Positions 26,465 to 35,766 are shown, numbered from the stretch's first letter. The stretch is 64,000 nucleotides of DNA from HTCC2207 sp002685195 (GCA_051201675.1 CP179212.1:1488001-1552000); one strand, 5' to 3'. Numbers and translations: made by a program. The notes: generated from the letters alone by a model not told the origin.

Positions 26465-28987
26465 CTAAAGATTAGGCGTCATCTTCGCAAGATAAGACTC
26501 TATTTCAGACGCAGTGATCCTCGTCGCATCCGTCGCGATTACCCCATTAATCAGCGTTGTACCTCGAATACCAAATAGGTATCTCAGAATAAGCAGACCA
26601 TCGCTCAATGGATCAATCCGGCTATTACCATCAATATCAAGCAGCAAGCCAAGATTATTAATACGGGATGTGATGTCCGCCGAGCTTGTGAACTGAGCAT
26701 TTGGAGAGACCGCATTCTGGGTCAAGGCCTCATCAGTCAGCCCAAACATGCTACGCAGAATCAACAACCCATCACTCAAGGCATCGGGATTACTATCACC
26801 ATCAATATCCAACGAGTTAACATTCACAGTAGTCTTTAGCCTGGCGCCACTAAACCCGTATCCGGGGTGGGTAGAGCTGGCACTGAATCGGATATTAACC
26901 TTGTCATCCGCGGTGACCTGATCGGAGAAGTCAATCGCAAGATCAAATAGCTTGATCGGCACGGCACCCGGCCAGGAGCTACCAGACTGAGCAGCCCACG
27001 CGATCGTCAGGTAGCTATCCGTTGACGGGTCGTTGTCATAGTCCGATGAGTCAGGCATCGCGACAGACTCTGCTGCAATCAGATCCACCAAAAGCAGGTT
27101 CTTGAGCGCAAACGTATCTATCAATTGGCTGTTGTAGTGGACCCGAATACCTAGACCATTTAGGCCGGTAATCCCATCACTGGAGCGGTAGTAAACCTTA
27201 ACCGTATTTGTGAACCCTGCAACGAATGGCTCCGACTCGAGGTAGACGATCTGCGTCTTCTGATCGGACTCCGTTGGAGAAGTACGGGCCGCAAACTCCT
27301 CTAGCGCCGTGAACCCATCGAAGTCGTTGTCTGAGTCGCTATCAGATGCATCATTTGGATTTAGGCCGTTCTCAGTCTCCCACTTGTTGGGCAAGCCATC
27401 CCCATCAGAGTCAGCAGATCCACGATCATCCGTGGGGAAAGCGTCCTGGTAGTCATCAACCCCGTCGTTATCATCATCAGAGTCCGCATTATCCCCCGTG
27501 CCATCCGAGTCGGTATCCATCCACTCTGCAGCATTTTCTGGGAAAGCATCATCGCCATCTAAAACACCATCCCCATCATCATCCGGATCGGTATTATCTC
27601 CGACACCATCCCCGTCGAGATCACTTGACTCGTTAGGGTCATAGGGGAACGCGTCCTCCGCATTACTAACACCGTCCCCATCAGTATCGGTGTCACTTGG
27701 GAGTGACACGTAGACCTTGTAGGGGGACTCCACAGAGCCACTCAGCGCGGTATTGGACGAATCCTTGGCCTCAATGTAGTACTCCAGGTACTGGTTACCT
27801 ATATCGGAACCAGATAGGGTAATACTAAATCTATCAGTATCAGTCTTAGCCATGGCGCGCGTCTGCCACGACGAATTAGCCGCGTTCCTAAGCACCATAT
27901 TAACCGCCGTCACAGCGATATTATCCGTAACCGTCGCACGCAGGGTCAGGCTATCGCCCTGAGATACCACCGTTTCAGTTAGGTGTGTTATGACCGGTAG
28001 TACGGTATCCACAGGCGTAGCCATCGCGATATTCGATGGACTGGACTCTCCACTATCTGACACCACCGTGAAGTAGTAATAGTGTCCCACTCCGGGGGTT
28101 ACATCGGTATCTAGGAACGAGGTAATCGACTTATTAATCGTAGATTTATTAATACGGGTGTAAGTACCATCCTCTGACATAGAGCGATATAGGTTATAAC
28201 CGTGCAATAACTCAAAGTCGTCCTGCGTCCAGCTGAGGGAAACGCTACCCCTCGCACCTGAGGCCTGGAGGGTTAGTGCCTCGGTGCCGCTGGTGATGAG
28301 CTCAAATCTGAACCGCTCAGAATCATCCCCCGTCACAAGCCATGGGTTGTCGGCTGCCACCGCTCCCGCAACTCGGATATTTTGCCAGCCATCGCCCGTG
28401 ATCGCGTTAAAGGTCCAGGCGCCCTCCCAGGTCCTGGCATCAGTCCAGTCACCGGGTATAGAGAAGTCAGTAAAGGGCTCTGCAGGGCCAAAGGTTACAA
28501 GTGGTTGCAGCGTCGTATCCATGTCCCGATTGAACGTAATACGCCACTTGGATGCCTGGGCACCAAATCGATCCGCGCTGGGTCTAACACCATCCGCATC
28601 AAGCACCTCCGCATTTACAACAAATGGGTAGGCGGTCTCAGCCCCAGTGGTCAGGGTTGGCTTGTACTTCACGCGCGCCTTGTTAAAGTCGTCGCTAAAG
28701 TCAGTAATCGCAATATCGACTAGCGCATCCCCGGCGCCACCCCAGAAGTTACCACTGATATCCATCGTGTAATCCCAGCGCCGGCTTGTGTCCCCATAAG
28801 GAGCTTCAATCGTCGCCCAGTGCATTGGATCAAGGTCGTGCCAGGTGTTTAGGATGGCGTTATTATAGAAGGAGGTATTAGACTTATTGGTCTTGAAGTT
28901 CGCCAGCCCAACATCTAGGTCGTTCTGAGTCAACTCACCGGGCAGCTCAATGATGAATTTGGATGCCTGCAGCCCCATCGTACCCAT
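26465..28987 (-). CDS. C-terminal part of split S8 protease: beta-helix end, Fn3-like, TSP3, cohesin-like and dockerin-like pair
   Basis: 840 residues from an internal ATG, with no signal peptide. Residues ~1-95 read as the end of a beta-helix (FYNNAILNTWHDLDP, ISGNFWGG). These are followed by a domain with TFNRDMDTTLQPLVTFGP, a fibronectin III-like domain (~240-330, NLYRSMSEDGTYTRIN), an Ig-like domain, TSP3 repeats (~432-549), a cohesin-like domain (~580-715, LNGLGIRVHYNS and SGSSWPG) and two dockerin-like modules (~724-838). The upstream frame overlaps it by 41 bp in another register. Removing one base from the C4 run at 28973-28976 fuses the two into one ~2040-residue protein, the usual architecture of this protease family. 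As it stands, this part probably lacks its own export signal. Confidence 0.8.
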   Translation of the reverse strand: MGTMGLQASKFIIELPGELTQNDLDVGLANFKTNKSNTSFYNNAILNTWHDLDPMHWATIEAPYGDTSRRWDYTMDISGNFWGGAGDALVDIAITDFSDDFNKARVKYKPTLTTGAETAYPFVVNAEVLDADGVRPSADRFGAQASKWRITFNRDMDTTLQPLVTFGPAEPFTDFSIPGDWTDARTWEGAWTFNAITGDGWQNIRVAGAVAADNPWLVTGDDSERFRFELITSGTEALTLQASGARGSVSLSWTQDDFELLHGYNLYRSMSEDGTYTRINKSTINKSITSFLDTDVTPGVGHYYYFTVVSDSGESSPSNIAMATPVDTVLPVITHLTETVVSQGDSLTLRATVTDNIAVTAVNMVLRNAANSSWQTRAMAKTDTDRFSITLSGSDIGNQYLEYYIEAKDSSNTALSGSVESPYKVYVSLPSDTDTDGDGVSNAEDAFPYDPNESSDLDGDGVGDNTDPDDDGDGVLDGDDAFPENAAEWMDTDSDGTGDNADSDDDNDGVDDYQDAFPTDDRGSADSDGDGLPNKWETENGLNPNDASDSDSDNDFDGFTALEEFAARTSPTESDQKTQIVYLESEPFVAGFTNTVKVYYRSSDGITGLNGLGIRVHYNSQLIDTFALKNLLLVDLIAAESVAMPDSSDYDNDPSTDSYLTIAWAAQSGSSWPGAVPIKLFDLAIDFSDQVTADDKVNIRFSASSTHPGYGFSGARLKTTVNVNSLDIDGDSNPDALSDGLLILRSMFGLTDEALTQNAVSPNAQFTSSADITSRINNLGLLLDIDGNSRIDPLSDGLLILRYLFGIRGTTLINGVIATDATRITASEIESYLAKMTPNL

Positions 28988-31900
28988 TATTTGATGAAAT
29001 CATATAAGAGAATGGATAGTCCAAGACATTAATATCAGCATCCATTGATTGACGGGATTCCATAATAATTATTTTGCTTTTTAATTCGTAGTCAATTTCG
29101 TAAGCTTGGGGAGTATTCCCTCGGTCAATCGACCACTGATCTGGATCCCAGTAATATTGAGAAGCTAGGAAGGTATCGCCATACCCCGAGTCGTCTCCAT
29201 CCCACTCGTAGGCTCCATCGTCCTGCCTCAATAATCCAGAATAGAATCTTGATGAAGCAAAATTATTTTTACAGAAGGTATCTTCATCCGATACTGGATC
29301 ACAAAGCGTGTACTTATCCTCCCAGTAGCTTGAGGGCTTGGTTTGCAGATCATACATCCAGTTATTCACTGCGATGATCTCATCCTTACTTGAGACGGTT
29401 AGCAGCGCCCCACCTAGCTCCCTTGCGACGCTACGTGCATCACTTATAGTTGATTCGCTTGAACCTTGATTTGTACTATAAAAAATGGCGTAAGTTTTTC
29501 CAGCATACTCAAAGGGCTCAACAAGCGCGTAATCAGCGGAGGGACTCAAATTTCCAAACTTAGATCCAAGATAAACCTTGCCATCATATGCTTCTTTAGT
29601 TTGGATGTTTTTCAAATAGACTGTGTTCTTGGCGACACTAGTGCTGCCACCTCCAGATAGTCTGGTAGCGCCATCCACAAGCGCCATATCTTGTCCATGA
29701 GGTACCGAATAGCCATAGTTATTGTCGTCGTTCCACAGCCATCCTGTAAATCCGAGCTTGTAGAATCGGTTACCCTTGGCGCCTTGAACTGATGGAATTG
29801 ACGGATGAGATTGGCAGCATAAATTATTCGCCGATGTCGTGCCTTGTGTCCCATACAAGCTTTGGTCAGGGCCATATCGATCGAACAGGTTATAGTCCAT
29901 CTTGGTAAATCCAGTCCCATCGCCCATGGACATACTCTGTGAATACATATTGGTGACCTTGCTGTAGGTCATCTGAACAGATCCCTGGCCACTTGTATAA
30001 AATATTACTGTACGCGTTGGGAATAGTGCCGATGGGAACATGGTCACCGGGTTGATTGCCGTGCCCTCAATATCAAGTGACCCCTCTACCTGTATGTATG
30101 CGGTCCGCCAGACTGTGTAGGCCTCATCCGGAAGTGATGACCAGAACTGTATCTGCGCGCCCTCCGTCACCTTCACGGCTGTGCCCTTGCTGATAAGCAC
30201 CGGCTTGTCCACAATCCAAAGCGCCGAGGAGTCAAGCGTCACCACGCCGTCCTCAACGCCATCCGTGTCCACATTACCCCCGTCGGTGCCGATTGCATCA
30301 CCATTGATTATGCTGGGCAGCTCGCGGCCACGCTGCACAATTAGCTGAAAGGTTGAGGTAAACGAGTAGCTGGTTGCGTCGGTTGGATCTAACCCATTCT
30401 TAGCGGTCATTGTCAGCGTGAACGGGATAATGTGGTTATTAGGCGTATTGGCATCGACAGAGAACACGAACGGATTACGAACGCCTGTCACCAGCAGCCC
30501 CTCGTCGTACTCGATGCCGTTGTCATCCTTGTTAAAGGAGCCCACTGCGCCATAGTTGACCGACGCCGTCTGGAAAGTCACGTAAGGATCGGCCGCGGAT
30601 GCACCAGAGGGTGTCGACAGCGTAGCAACTACATTCTCAGCCTTCCCCCAGCGATTACGGATAACGATGGCGAGTTCAACCGTCTCTCCAGCATCGACTC
30701 TTCCATCGCCGTCGTTCCCGTCGCCCTGCGCGACCTCATCAAACAGCCAGTGCTCCTCGTAGCTTAGCTCTGGCTCTGGTGTCGAGGTTAGTGCGTTGTA
30801 GGCGTCAGCTTGCGCAAAGGACACCGCAGGGCCCTTTACCGGAGTGAATGCCTTCAGACTGCCACCTGTCGCTCCAACCTGGCCCATAATAAAGCGCGAG
30901 CTATAGGTCGTCTTATCTGGCCAGCGCGTCCGTGCAAGCGCTGCCATACCCGCAACCACTGGCGCAGCCATGGAGGTTCCAGACCACGCGGAGTAGCTAT
31001 CACCCGGAAGCGTACTCCAGATCGCTGCACCTGGGGCCATCAGCTCGTACTCAATCCCATTACTGGGCGTACAGTCCCAATTGGAAAACCCGGCCATATA
31101 ATCGCCCTTGGCGTTTGGAAATTCCGTCCGAGCCATCACGCCGAGCACCCACGCATGGGCGCCAGGGTACATCGGCGCGCCCTTGCAGCGGGCATCGTTT
31201 GGCCTCCCATCATTCCCCGCGGCGGCCACCAAGACCGCCTGAGAATATGCCAGAGCCAGGGCGTCCTCCTCCACCTGAGCACGGCCATACCCCCCAAAGG
31301 ACATGTTAATTACATCCGCACCGTTATCGACCGCGTAGTAGATCCCCTCCGCGATGTCAGCCGTAGTCAGCGTTCCAGAGTACTGCGCCGCCTTTACAGC
31401 CATAATCTTACTATTGTACGCAACGCCAACACCACCAACTCCATTGGCACCTGTCGATGCGATAATTCCAGCCACGTGAGTCCCGTGCCCGTGATCATCA
31501 TCAGGATCTCCAGAGTGGCTGTAGCTCTCACTGACAACGCTGACCCCATGGATGTCGTCCACAAAGCCGTTATTGTCATCATCAACGTTATTGCCAGGTA
31601 TCTCTTGCGTATTCACCCACATGTTGGCCGCAAGATCTGGGTGATCATAGTCAACTCCCGAATCAATAACCGCAACAACGATGGACTCATCACCACCCGC
31701 AGGCAGGCCGCTGCTCTCTAGGAACGCCCACGCCTCCTTAACTTTTGCAGCATCCAAGTGCCACTGGTCACCCATCTTAGGATCATCTAAGTCTGACACT
31801 AGGGGTCCAGTTATAGAGAGCTTCCTCTCATACACCGGCTCAGCTTCTGTTACGCCCTCAAAGGACTTGAGTGCTCTGACAATGGACTTAATGCGAGATG

Positions 31901-32555
31901 CTGGTGCGGAAAGCTCAATCCTCTGCCAGCCCGAGGGATCTCTAACCCCGGGTATATTTGATGGCTTTGCGTTCTTGAACACTGGTTCAATATTGTCGAT
32001 CCCAGCTATTGATCCCAGCTCCGCAGCAAATGAGGCCCTACTTGGTGGGATATAGACCATGACGGAATCTGCGACCACCACACCCGGCTGGGCGACGTCA
32101 ACTATGGTGCCGTTGACGTCGATCTTGGTATCATCCTTCCTGTGCTGATAACCTGGCTCCGCCTGACCAATTAACTCCCAGGACTGCTGCAGTGCAACCT
32201 CATCATCAACACTAACCTTGCTACCTGCGATAATCTTACTAACAGCCGACTTCCTTCTCTGCGTCTTTTGGCTTGAGTCCAGGGATCTAAAGGTCTCGGT
32301 TGCCTGTTGGAAGGCAATTGATCTGGCTTCGGAGTGAGCTAAATCAGAATTCTCTTCGCTGGAGGCTGTGACCTTAACCTCTTGCACTTCATCATTGACA
32401 GACTTTGCGAAAATAGTTTCAGAGCTGCTATCCAAAATTTCGGGCGTATCGACAACAGAGGATTTTTTAATGAGAGCCTCTTCGGTGGGCGTAGGCCACT
32501 GACTTATTGCTACTACTGCAGCAATTGCGAGAACTATAAATATTCCCTTCTTCAT
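28947..32555 (-). CDS. Subtilisin-family (S8) secreted serine protease, N-terminal part of split gene, with C-type lectin-like domain
   Basis: 1202 residues. Signal peptide ~1-20 (MKKGIFIVLAIAAVVAIS). A propeptide-like region runs to ~250. The S8 catalytic domain is ~290-560, with Asp in VVAVIDSGVDYDHPDL (~298), His in DDHGHGTHVAGI (~359) and Ser in WSGTSMAAPVVAGM (~526), all present. A beta-sandwich and a beta-helix-like stretch (~740-1000) precede a C-type lectin-like domain (~1045-1190, ARELGGALLTVSSKDEIIAVN). The frame stops at 28947 just after the lectin domain, mid-architecture. The rest is in the next frame. The catalytic part may still be secreted and active, but without its cohesin/dockerin-like tail. 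GC is clearly higher than in flanking genes. Confidence 0.88.
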   Translation of the reverse strand: MKKGIFIVLAIAAVVAISQWPTPTEEALIKKSSVVDTPEILDSSSETIFAKSVNDEVQEVKVTASSEENSDLAHSEARSIAFQQATETFRSLDSSQKTQRRKSAVSKIIAGSKVSVDDEVALQQSWELIGQAEPGYQHRKDDTKIDVNGTIVDVAQPGVVVADSVMVYIPPSRASFAAELGSIAGIDNIEPVFKNAKPSNIPGVRDPSGWQRIELSAPASRIKSIVRALKSFEGVTEAEPVYERKLSITGPLVSDLDDPKMGDQWHLDAAKVKEAWAFLESSGLPAGGDESIVVAVIDSGVDYDHPDLAANMWVNTQEIPGNNVDDDNNGFVDDIHGVSVVSESYSHSGDPDDDHGHGTHVAGIIASTGANGVGGVGVAYNSKIMAVKAAQYSGTLTTADIAEGIYYAVDNGADVINMSFGGYGRAQVEEDALALAYSQAVLVAAAGNDGRPNDARCKGAPMYPGAHAWVLGVMARTEFPNAKGDYMAGFSNWDCTPSNGIEYELMAPGAAIWSTLPGDSYSAWSGTSMAAPVVAGMAALARTRWPDKTTYSSRFIMGQVGATGGSLKAFTPVKGPAVSFAQADAYNALTSTPEPELSYEEHWLFDEVAQGDGNDGDGRVDAGETVELAIVIRNRWGKAENVVATLSTPSGASAADPYVTFQTASVNYGAVGSFNKDDNGIEYDEGLLVTGVRNPFVFSVDANTPNNHIIPFTLTMTAKNGLDPTDATSYSFTSTFQLIVQRGRELPSIINGDAIGTDGGNVDTDGVEDGVVTLDSSALWIVDKPVLISKGTAVKVTEGAQIQFWSSLPDEAYTVWRTAYIQVEGSLDIEGTAINPVTMFPSALFPTRTVIFYTSGQGSVQMTYSKVTNMYSQSMSMGDGTGFTKMDYNLFDRYGPDQSLYGTQGTTSANNLCCQSHPSIPSVQGAKGNRFYKLGFTGWLWNDDNNYGYSVPHGQDMALVDGATRLSGGGSTSVAKNTVYLKNIQTKEAYDGKVYLGSKFGNLSPSADYALVEPFEYAGKTYAIFYSTNQGSSESTISDARSVARELGGALLTVSSKDEIIAVNNWMYDLQTKPSSYWEDKYTLCDPVSDEDTFCKNNFASSRFYSGLLRQDDGAYEWDGDDSGYGDTFLASQYYWDPDQWSIDRGNTPQAYEIDYELKSKIIIMESRQSMDADINVLDYPFSYMISSNNGYDGAAGIQIHH

Positions 32556-32608
32556 TTAAATCTCCTTAAACAAATTTTTATTGAGGGCCCTTAGCTCTCT
32601 TAAATTAT

Positions 32609-33172
32609 TTATTCACCTACCGTCGAGGTAAGACTCAGACTGACACCGGATGAGACGTAATTCACGTCGGTGGATGCAATCGTGATATTCATCTGTGTAC
32701 CGGAAAATTCGTCCGTCGTTGTCGCCAAAATTCGTAGTAATGGAGCTGGTTGCGCTACCGAGCCAGGCCAGCCGCCATCAACGCTAGCCCAGGCGGCAGT
32801 GATATACTGATCTGTCAGGGGGTCATCATCATAGTCTGCAGAATCAGGTCTAACCTGCACCCCAATCTTGCCTTGGCGAACAATATTTGAAATAGAGTCA
32901 ATGAGAATTTGAGAACTGTCAAAGTGCACCCTCATTCCGATGCCAGTGGCAAGACCTCTATCTGATGCCTCATAGTCAACTACAACCTCAAGGGACTCTG
33001 ATGGATAGTAGTGGGTAGTATCAGTGCTGAATGAGAGAACTTGGCTCTCTGCCAAGACTGGACCAGGACCTGCCAGAACTGCGACCGCAAAAATGAATTT
33101 ATAACTTGATGCAAAAACATCGCCTAAAGACTGTGAAAATTGTCTTGCCCTGAATAGAAATGGCATCTCCAT
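32609..33172 (-). CDS. Small secreted protein with a single cohesin-like domain
   Basis: 187 residues. A late signal peptide (~25-45, FIFAVAVLAGPGPVLA-ES) is followed by one ~140-residue beta domain matching the cohesin-like modules of the neighbouring proteins: TGIGMRVHFDSSQI, then DYDDDPLTDQYITAAWASVDGGWPG. It lacks any dockerin-like pair and ends soon after the domain. It is first in the minus-strand row and 53 bp upstream of the S8 protease gene. It could be a free partner module, or a relic that lost its tail. Cohesins bind dockerins in clostridial scaffolds; whether this variant binds the local dockerin-like modules is inference. Confidence 0.75.
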   Translation of the reverse strand: MEMPFLFRARQFSQSLGDVFASSYKFIFAVAVLAGPGPVLAESQVLSFSTDTTHYYPSESLEVVVDYEASDRGLATGIGMRVHFDSSQILIDSISNIVRQGKIGVQVRPDSADYDDDPLTDQYITAAWASVDGGWPGSVAQPAPLLRILATTTDEFSGTQMNITIASTDVNYVSSGVSLSLTSTVGE

Positions 33173-33380
33173 TTGACCTCGCTTTTAAATTTTTCGCAGG
33201 TTCTCTTATAGACAACTTAGATCAAGTTGCTGAGTAAAAGTTCCTATACAGTAATGATTATAGGTTAATATAATGCAGGAAGAAAAAAAAGTAATTAATT
33301 TGGCTCTAAGCGCAGCATCTGTTGGTCATTCAGTTACAATATCACGGTGAAAGTGTATATGGGTCTGAGAGGCTGCCTGA
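33173..33380. promoter_or_regulatory. Divergent region between cohesin-like gene and dusA
   Basis: 208 bp, AT-rich. A TATAAT hexamer at 33269-33274 reads towards dusA, with no good -35 at the usual distance. AGAGG at 33368-33372, 8 bp before the TTG at 33381, is a reasonable ribosome-binding site. If the islet model is right this is element DNA now driving dusA. Confidence 0.4.
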
Positions 33381-33428
33381 TTGAAAATTAACAGAAAATT
33401 TTGTGTGGCGCCTATGTTGGACTGGACT
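33381..33428 (+). other. Candidate attachment site at the 5' end of dusA
   Basis: Direct repeat partner of 23707-23754 (44/48 identical, 18-bp perfect core at 33405-33422). The interval between the two copies holds only the cohesin/dockerin-like secreted genes and no integrase. Confidence 0.7.
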
Positions 33429-34361
33429 GATAGGCACTGCCGCTACTTCTTGCGGTTGATTAGCCAGCACAGTGTCCTGTATTCAGAGATGATAACAACT
33501 GGCGCCATACTTTATGGCGATACAGAGCGCCATTTAGCCATGAGCGCGCAAGAGCAGCCTGTCGCTTTGCAGCTTGGAGGGAGCGACCCTAAAGACTTGG
33601 CCGCTGCCTGTAAAATAGCTGACAATTATGCTTATTCTGAAATAAACCTAAACTGCGGCTGCCCAAGTGATCGCGTACAAAACGGTATGTTTGGCGCTGT
33701 AATGATGAAAAATGCAAAAATTACTGCCGACTGTGTTGCTGCAATGATTGATGCGACCACTCTACCTGTCACAGTAAAGCACCGCATTGGTGTAGATGAC
33801 TTTGATTCCTATGACTTTCTCTGCCAATTTGTCGGAACCGTTGCGGCGTCTGGATGCTCAACCTTTCTTGTTCATGCCCGCAAGGCGTGGCTCCAAGGCT
33901 TGAGCCCTAAGCAAAATCGCGAAGTACCTGAGCTAAACTACGATCGTGTTTACCAATTAAAAAAAGACTTTCCTGATCTGGAGTTCATCATCAACGGAGG
34001 GATTTCTACCCTTGATGAATCCGTGACCCACTTAAACAACATCGATGGCGTTATGCTAGGCCGTGAGGCCTATACAAACCCTTATATTCTCTCGCAGGTT
34101 GACCGGATGATTTATGGTGATGACAAACCAATCAAGACACGAGAAAAAATTGCTGAAGAGTTTGTTGAATATGTGGATAATGAAATGGTCAAGGGCGTCA
34201 AACTAAATGCTATGACTCGCCATATACTTGGCTTGTACCATGGAATGCCTGGGGCAAGACAATTTAGGCGCCATATTAGTGAGAACGCCTACAAGTCAAC
34301 AGCAACCATAGATGTGTTAATAAACGCCTTAAAATTCACTTCAGGAGCCAGCACTCGATGA
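33381..34361 (+). CDS. dusA: tRNA-dihydrouridine(20/20a) synthase DusA
   Basis: 326 residues. This flavoenzyme reduces uridines in the D-loop of tRNA with NADPH. It has the TIM-barrel start CVAPMLDWTDRHCRYF, the substrate-uridine Cys in NLNCGCPSDRV (Cys94), VKHRIGVDD, LVHARKAWLQGLSPKQNR and GVMLGREAYTNP. The start is TTG, directly preceded by an in-frame TGA and with AGAGG 8 bp upstream, so no longer start is possible. Its stop overlaps the tal start (ATGA). The first 48 bases exist as a decayed second copy 9.7 kb to the left, implying that an element integrated here. Confidence 0.96.
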   Translation: MKINRKFCVAPMLDWTDRHCRYFLRLISQHSVLYSEMITTGAILYGDTERHLAMSAQEQPVALQLGGSDPKDLAAACKIADNYAYSEINLNCGCPSDRVQNGMFGAVMMKNAKITADCVAAMIDATTLPVTVKHRIGVDDFDSYDFLCQFVGTVAASGCSTFLVHARKAWLQGLSPKQNREVPELNYDRVYQLKKDFPDLEFIINGGISTLDESVTHLNNIDGVMLGREAYTNPYILSQVDRMIYGDDKPIKTREKIAEEFVEYVDNEMVKGVKLNAMTRHILGLYHGMPGARQFRRHISENAYKSTATIDVLINALKFTSGASTR

Positions 34362-35323
34362 GTACAGCCAGCAAACTCGCACAATTGAAAGAAATGACCA
34401 CGGTAGTTGCCGATACAGGCGATTTTGGGGCTATTGCACAGTATTCACCTGAGGATGCCACCACAAACCCTTCTTTGATCTTGAAGGCAGCCCAGATGCC
34501 AACCTATGAGGCTTTGGTTAAAGAAGTGATTGCATCTGTCTCTAATGGAAATCTATCCAGTGCGGAGCAACTCTCAACGTGCATGGATAAACTCGCGGTG
34601 GGAATTGGTCAAAAAATCATTGATGTGATTCCTGGACGTGTTTCTACTGAGGTTGATGCCCGTTTATCCTTCGATACTGAGCGATCTATAGACAAGGCAC
34701 GTCAATTGATCAATCTCTATGAGGCTGCAGGTATAGGCAAAGAGCGGGTTCTTATAAAAATGGCATCTACCTTTGAAGGAATTCGTGCTGCAGAGCAGCT
34801 GGAGAAAGAAGGCATCAATTGCAACCTCACGCTACTCTTTAACTTCACGCAAGCCGTGGCAGCTGCTGATGCAGGCGCTTTTTTGATATCACCCTTTGTT
34901 GGGCGTATTTTAGACTGGTATAAAGCCAATACTGATCAGTCTGAGTATTCCCCTGCTGAAGATCCGGGAGTGCAGTCGGTAACACGTATCTATAACTACT
35001 ATAAGCAATCGGGATACAACACGGTTGTTATGGGTGCAAGTTTTAGAAATACCGGAGAAATCACTGAACTTGCAGGATGCGATCGGTTGACCATCAGCCC
35101 ACAATTACTGCAGGAATTGGATGATGACTTTGGGCTTCTTGAGAGAAAGCTTAACCCAGCCAACACCGGCGATACTATTCACTATAATTTAGGCAATGAG
35201 AGCGCGTTTCGTTATGAGTTGAATGATGACCCCATGACCACGGAAAAGCTATCACACGGAATCAGAAGCTTTGTTGCTGATCAAATTAAATTAGAAACTT
35301 GGTTAAAAGAGTTCGATAAATGA
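34358..35323 (+). CDS. tal: Transaldolase
   Basis: 321 residues. Cytoplasmic pentose phosphate enzyme moving a dihydroxyacetone unit between sedoheptulose-7-phosphate and glyceraldehyde-3-phosphate. Type I (TalB-like) motifs: DATTNPSLILKA near residues 29-40, DVIPGRVSTEVDARLSFD around 89-106, and the Schiff-base Lys in RVLIKMASTFEGIRAA (~131-146). The later VMGASFRNTGEI is also present. It is translationally coupled to dusA upstream and to the TerB-like gene downstream (both ATGA overlaps), which is not a usual tal context. Confidence 0.97.
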   Translation: MSTASKLAQLKEMTTVVADTGDFGAIAQYSPEDATTNPSLILKAAQMPTYEALVKEVIASVSNGNLSSAEQLSTCMDKLAVGIGQKIIDVIPGRVSTEVDARLSFDTERSIDKARQLINLYEAAGIGKERVLIKMASTFEGIRAAEQLEKEGINCNLTLLFNFTQAVAAADAGAFLISPFVGRILDWYKANTDQSEYSPAEDPGVQSVTRIYNYYKQSGYNTVVMGASFRNTGEITELAGCDRLTISPQLLQELDDDFGLLERKLNPANTGDTIHYNLGNESAFRYELNDDPMTTEKLSHGIRSFVADQIKLETWLKEFDK

Positions 35324-35766
35324 TTGATAAAATTAAAAGTTTTTTCTCAAAAAACGTATTAGAACCAGAGGCTGAAACAACAAGCCCTGATCAGCTTGCC
35401 ACAGCCGCCCTACTGATAGAGGTGATGGTAATTGATGGAGATCTTGACGATCAAGAGATGCAGGCTATTGCAGGAACGCTCTCTAATATGCTTCATCTCA
35501 GCAAAGAGCAGATAGACCAATTGATAGAATTATCCAAGGAAGAAGTAGCAGAGGCGACCTCTTTGTACCAATTTACAAAAGAGATAAATGAGCACTTTGA
35601 TATTGAGAAGAAATTATCGTTAATGACCGCAATGTGGCGCGTTGCTTTTGCCGATGGTCACTTGGATAAGTATGAGGAAAATATCATTCGCAGGGTTGCC
35701 GATTTACTACACATTCGTCACAGCGAGTATATTCGCTGCAAAGCCAACGCCAAAGATGCGAATTAA
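35320..35766 (+). CDS. TerB-like family protein
   Basis: 148 residues, acidic and helical. Two similar helical halves each carry the TerB/DjlA-type acidic signature: EVMVIDGDLDDQEMQAI (~31-47) and RVAFADGHLDKYEENIIRRVADLL (~107-130, shown in part). TerB-like domains are metal-binding helical modules found in stress proteins. No tellurite-resistance genes are nearby, so the name implies a fold rather than a function. It is coupled to tal by a 4-bp overlap and ends head-on against the STAS gene with no spacer, so the opposing transcripts must overlap or be Rho-terminated. Confidence 0.85.
   Translation: MIDKIKSFFSKNVLEPEAETTSPDQLATAALLIEVMVIDGDLDDQEMQAIAGTLSNMLHLSKEQIDQLIELSKEEVAEATSLYQFTKEINEHFDIEKKLSLMTAMWRVAFADGHLDKYEENIIRRVADLLHIRHSEYIRCKANAKDAN

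Noticed and set aside
28947..28987. Programmed ribosomal frameshift joining the two protease frames
   Set aside because: No slippery heptamer or downstream stimulatory structure is visible; a short C4 run fits an indel or sequence error better.
30810..31721. 303-residue plus-strand frame over the S8 catalytic domain
   Set aside because: It is opposite an intact protease domain in GC-rich DNA, with no signal or domain; an open frame by composition.
23755..33380. Intact prophage or integrative element
   Set aside because: No integrase, replication, capsid or conjugation gene lies between the dusA repeats, so only a relic islet is claimed.
35320..35766. Tellurite resistance determinant
   Set aside because: Only a TerB-like fold is seen; no terC, terD or other ter genes are nearby.
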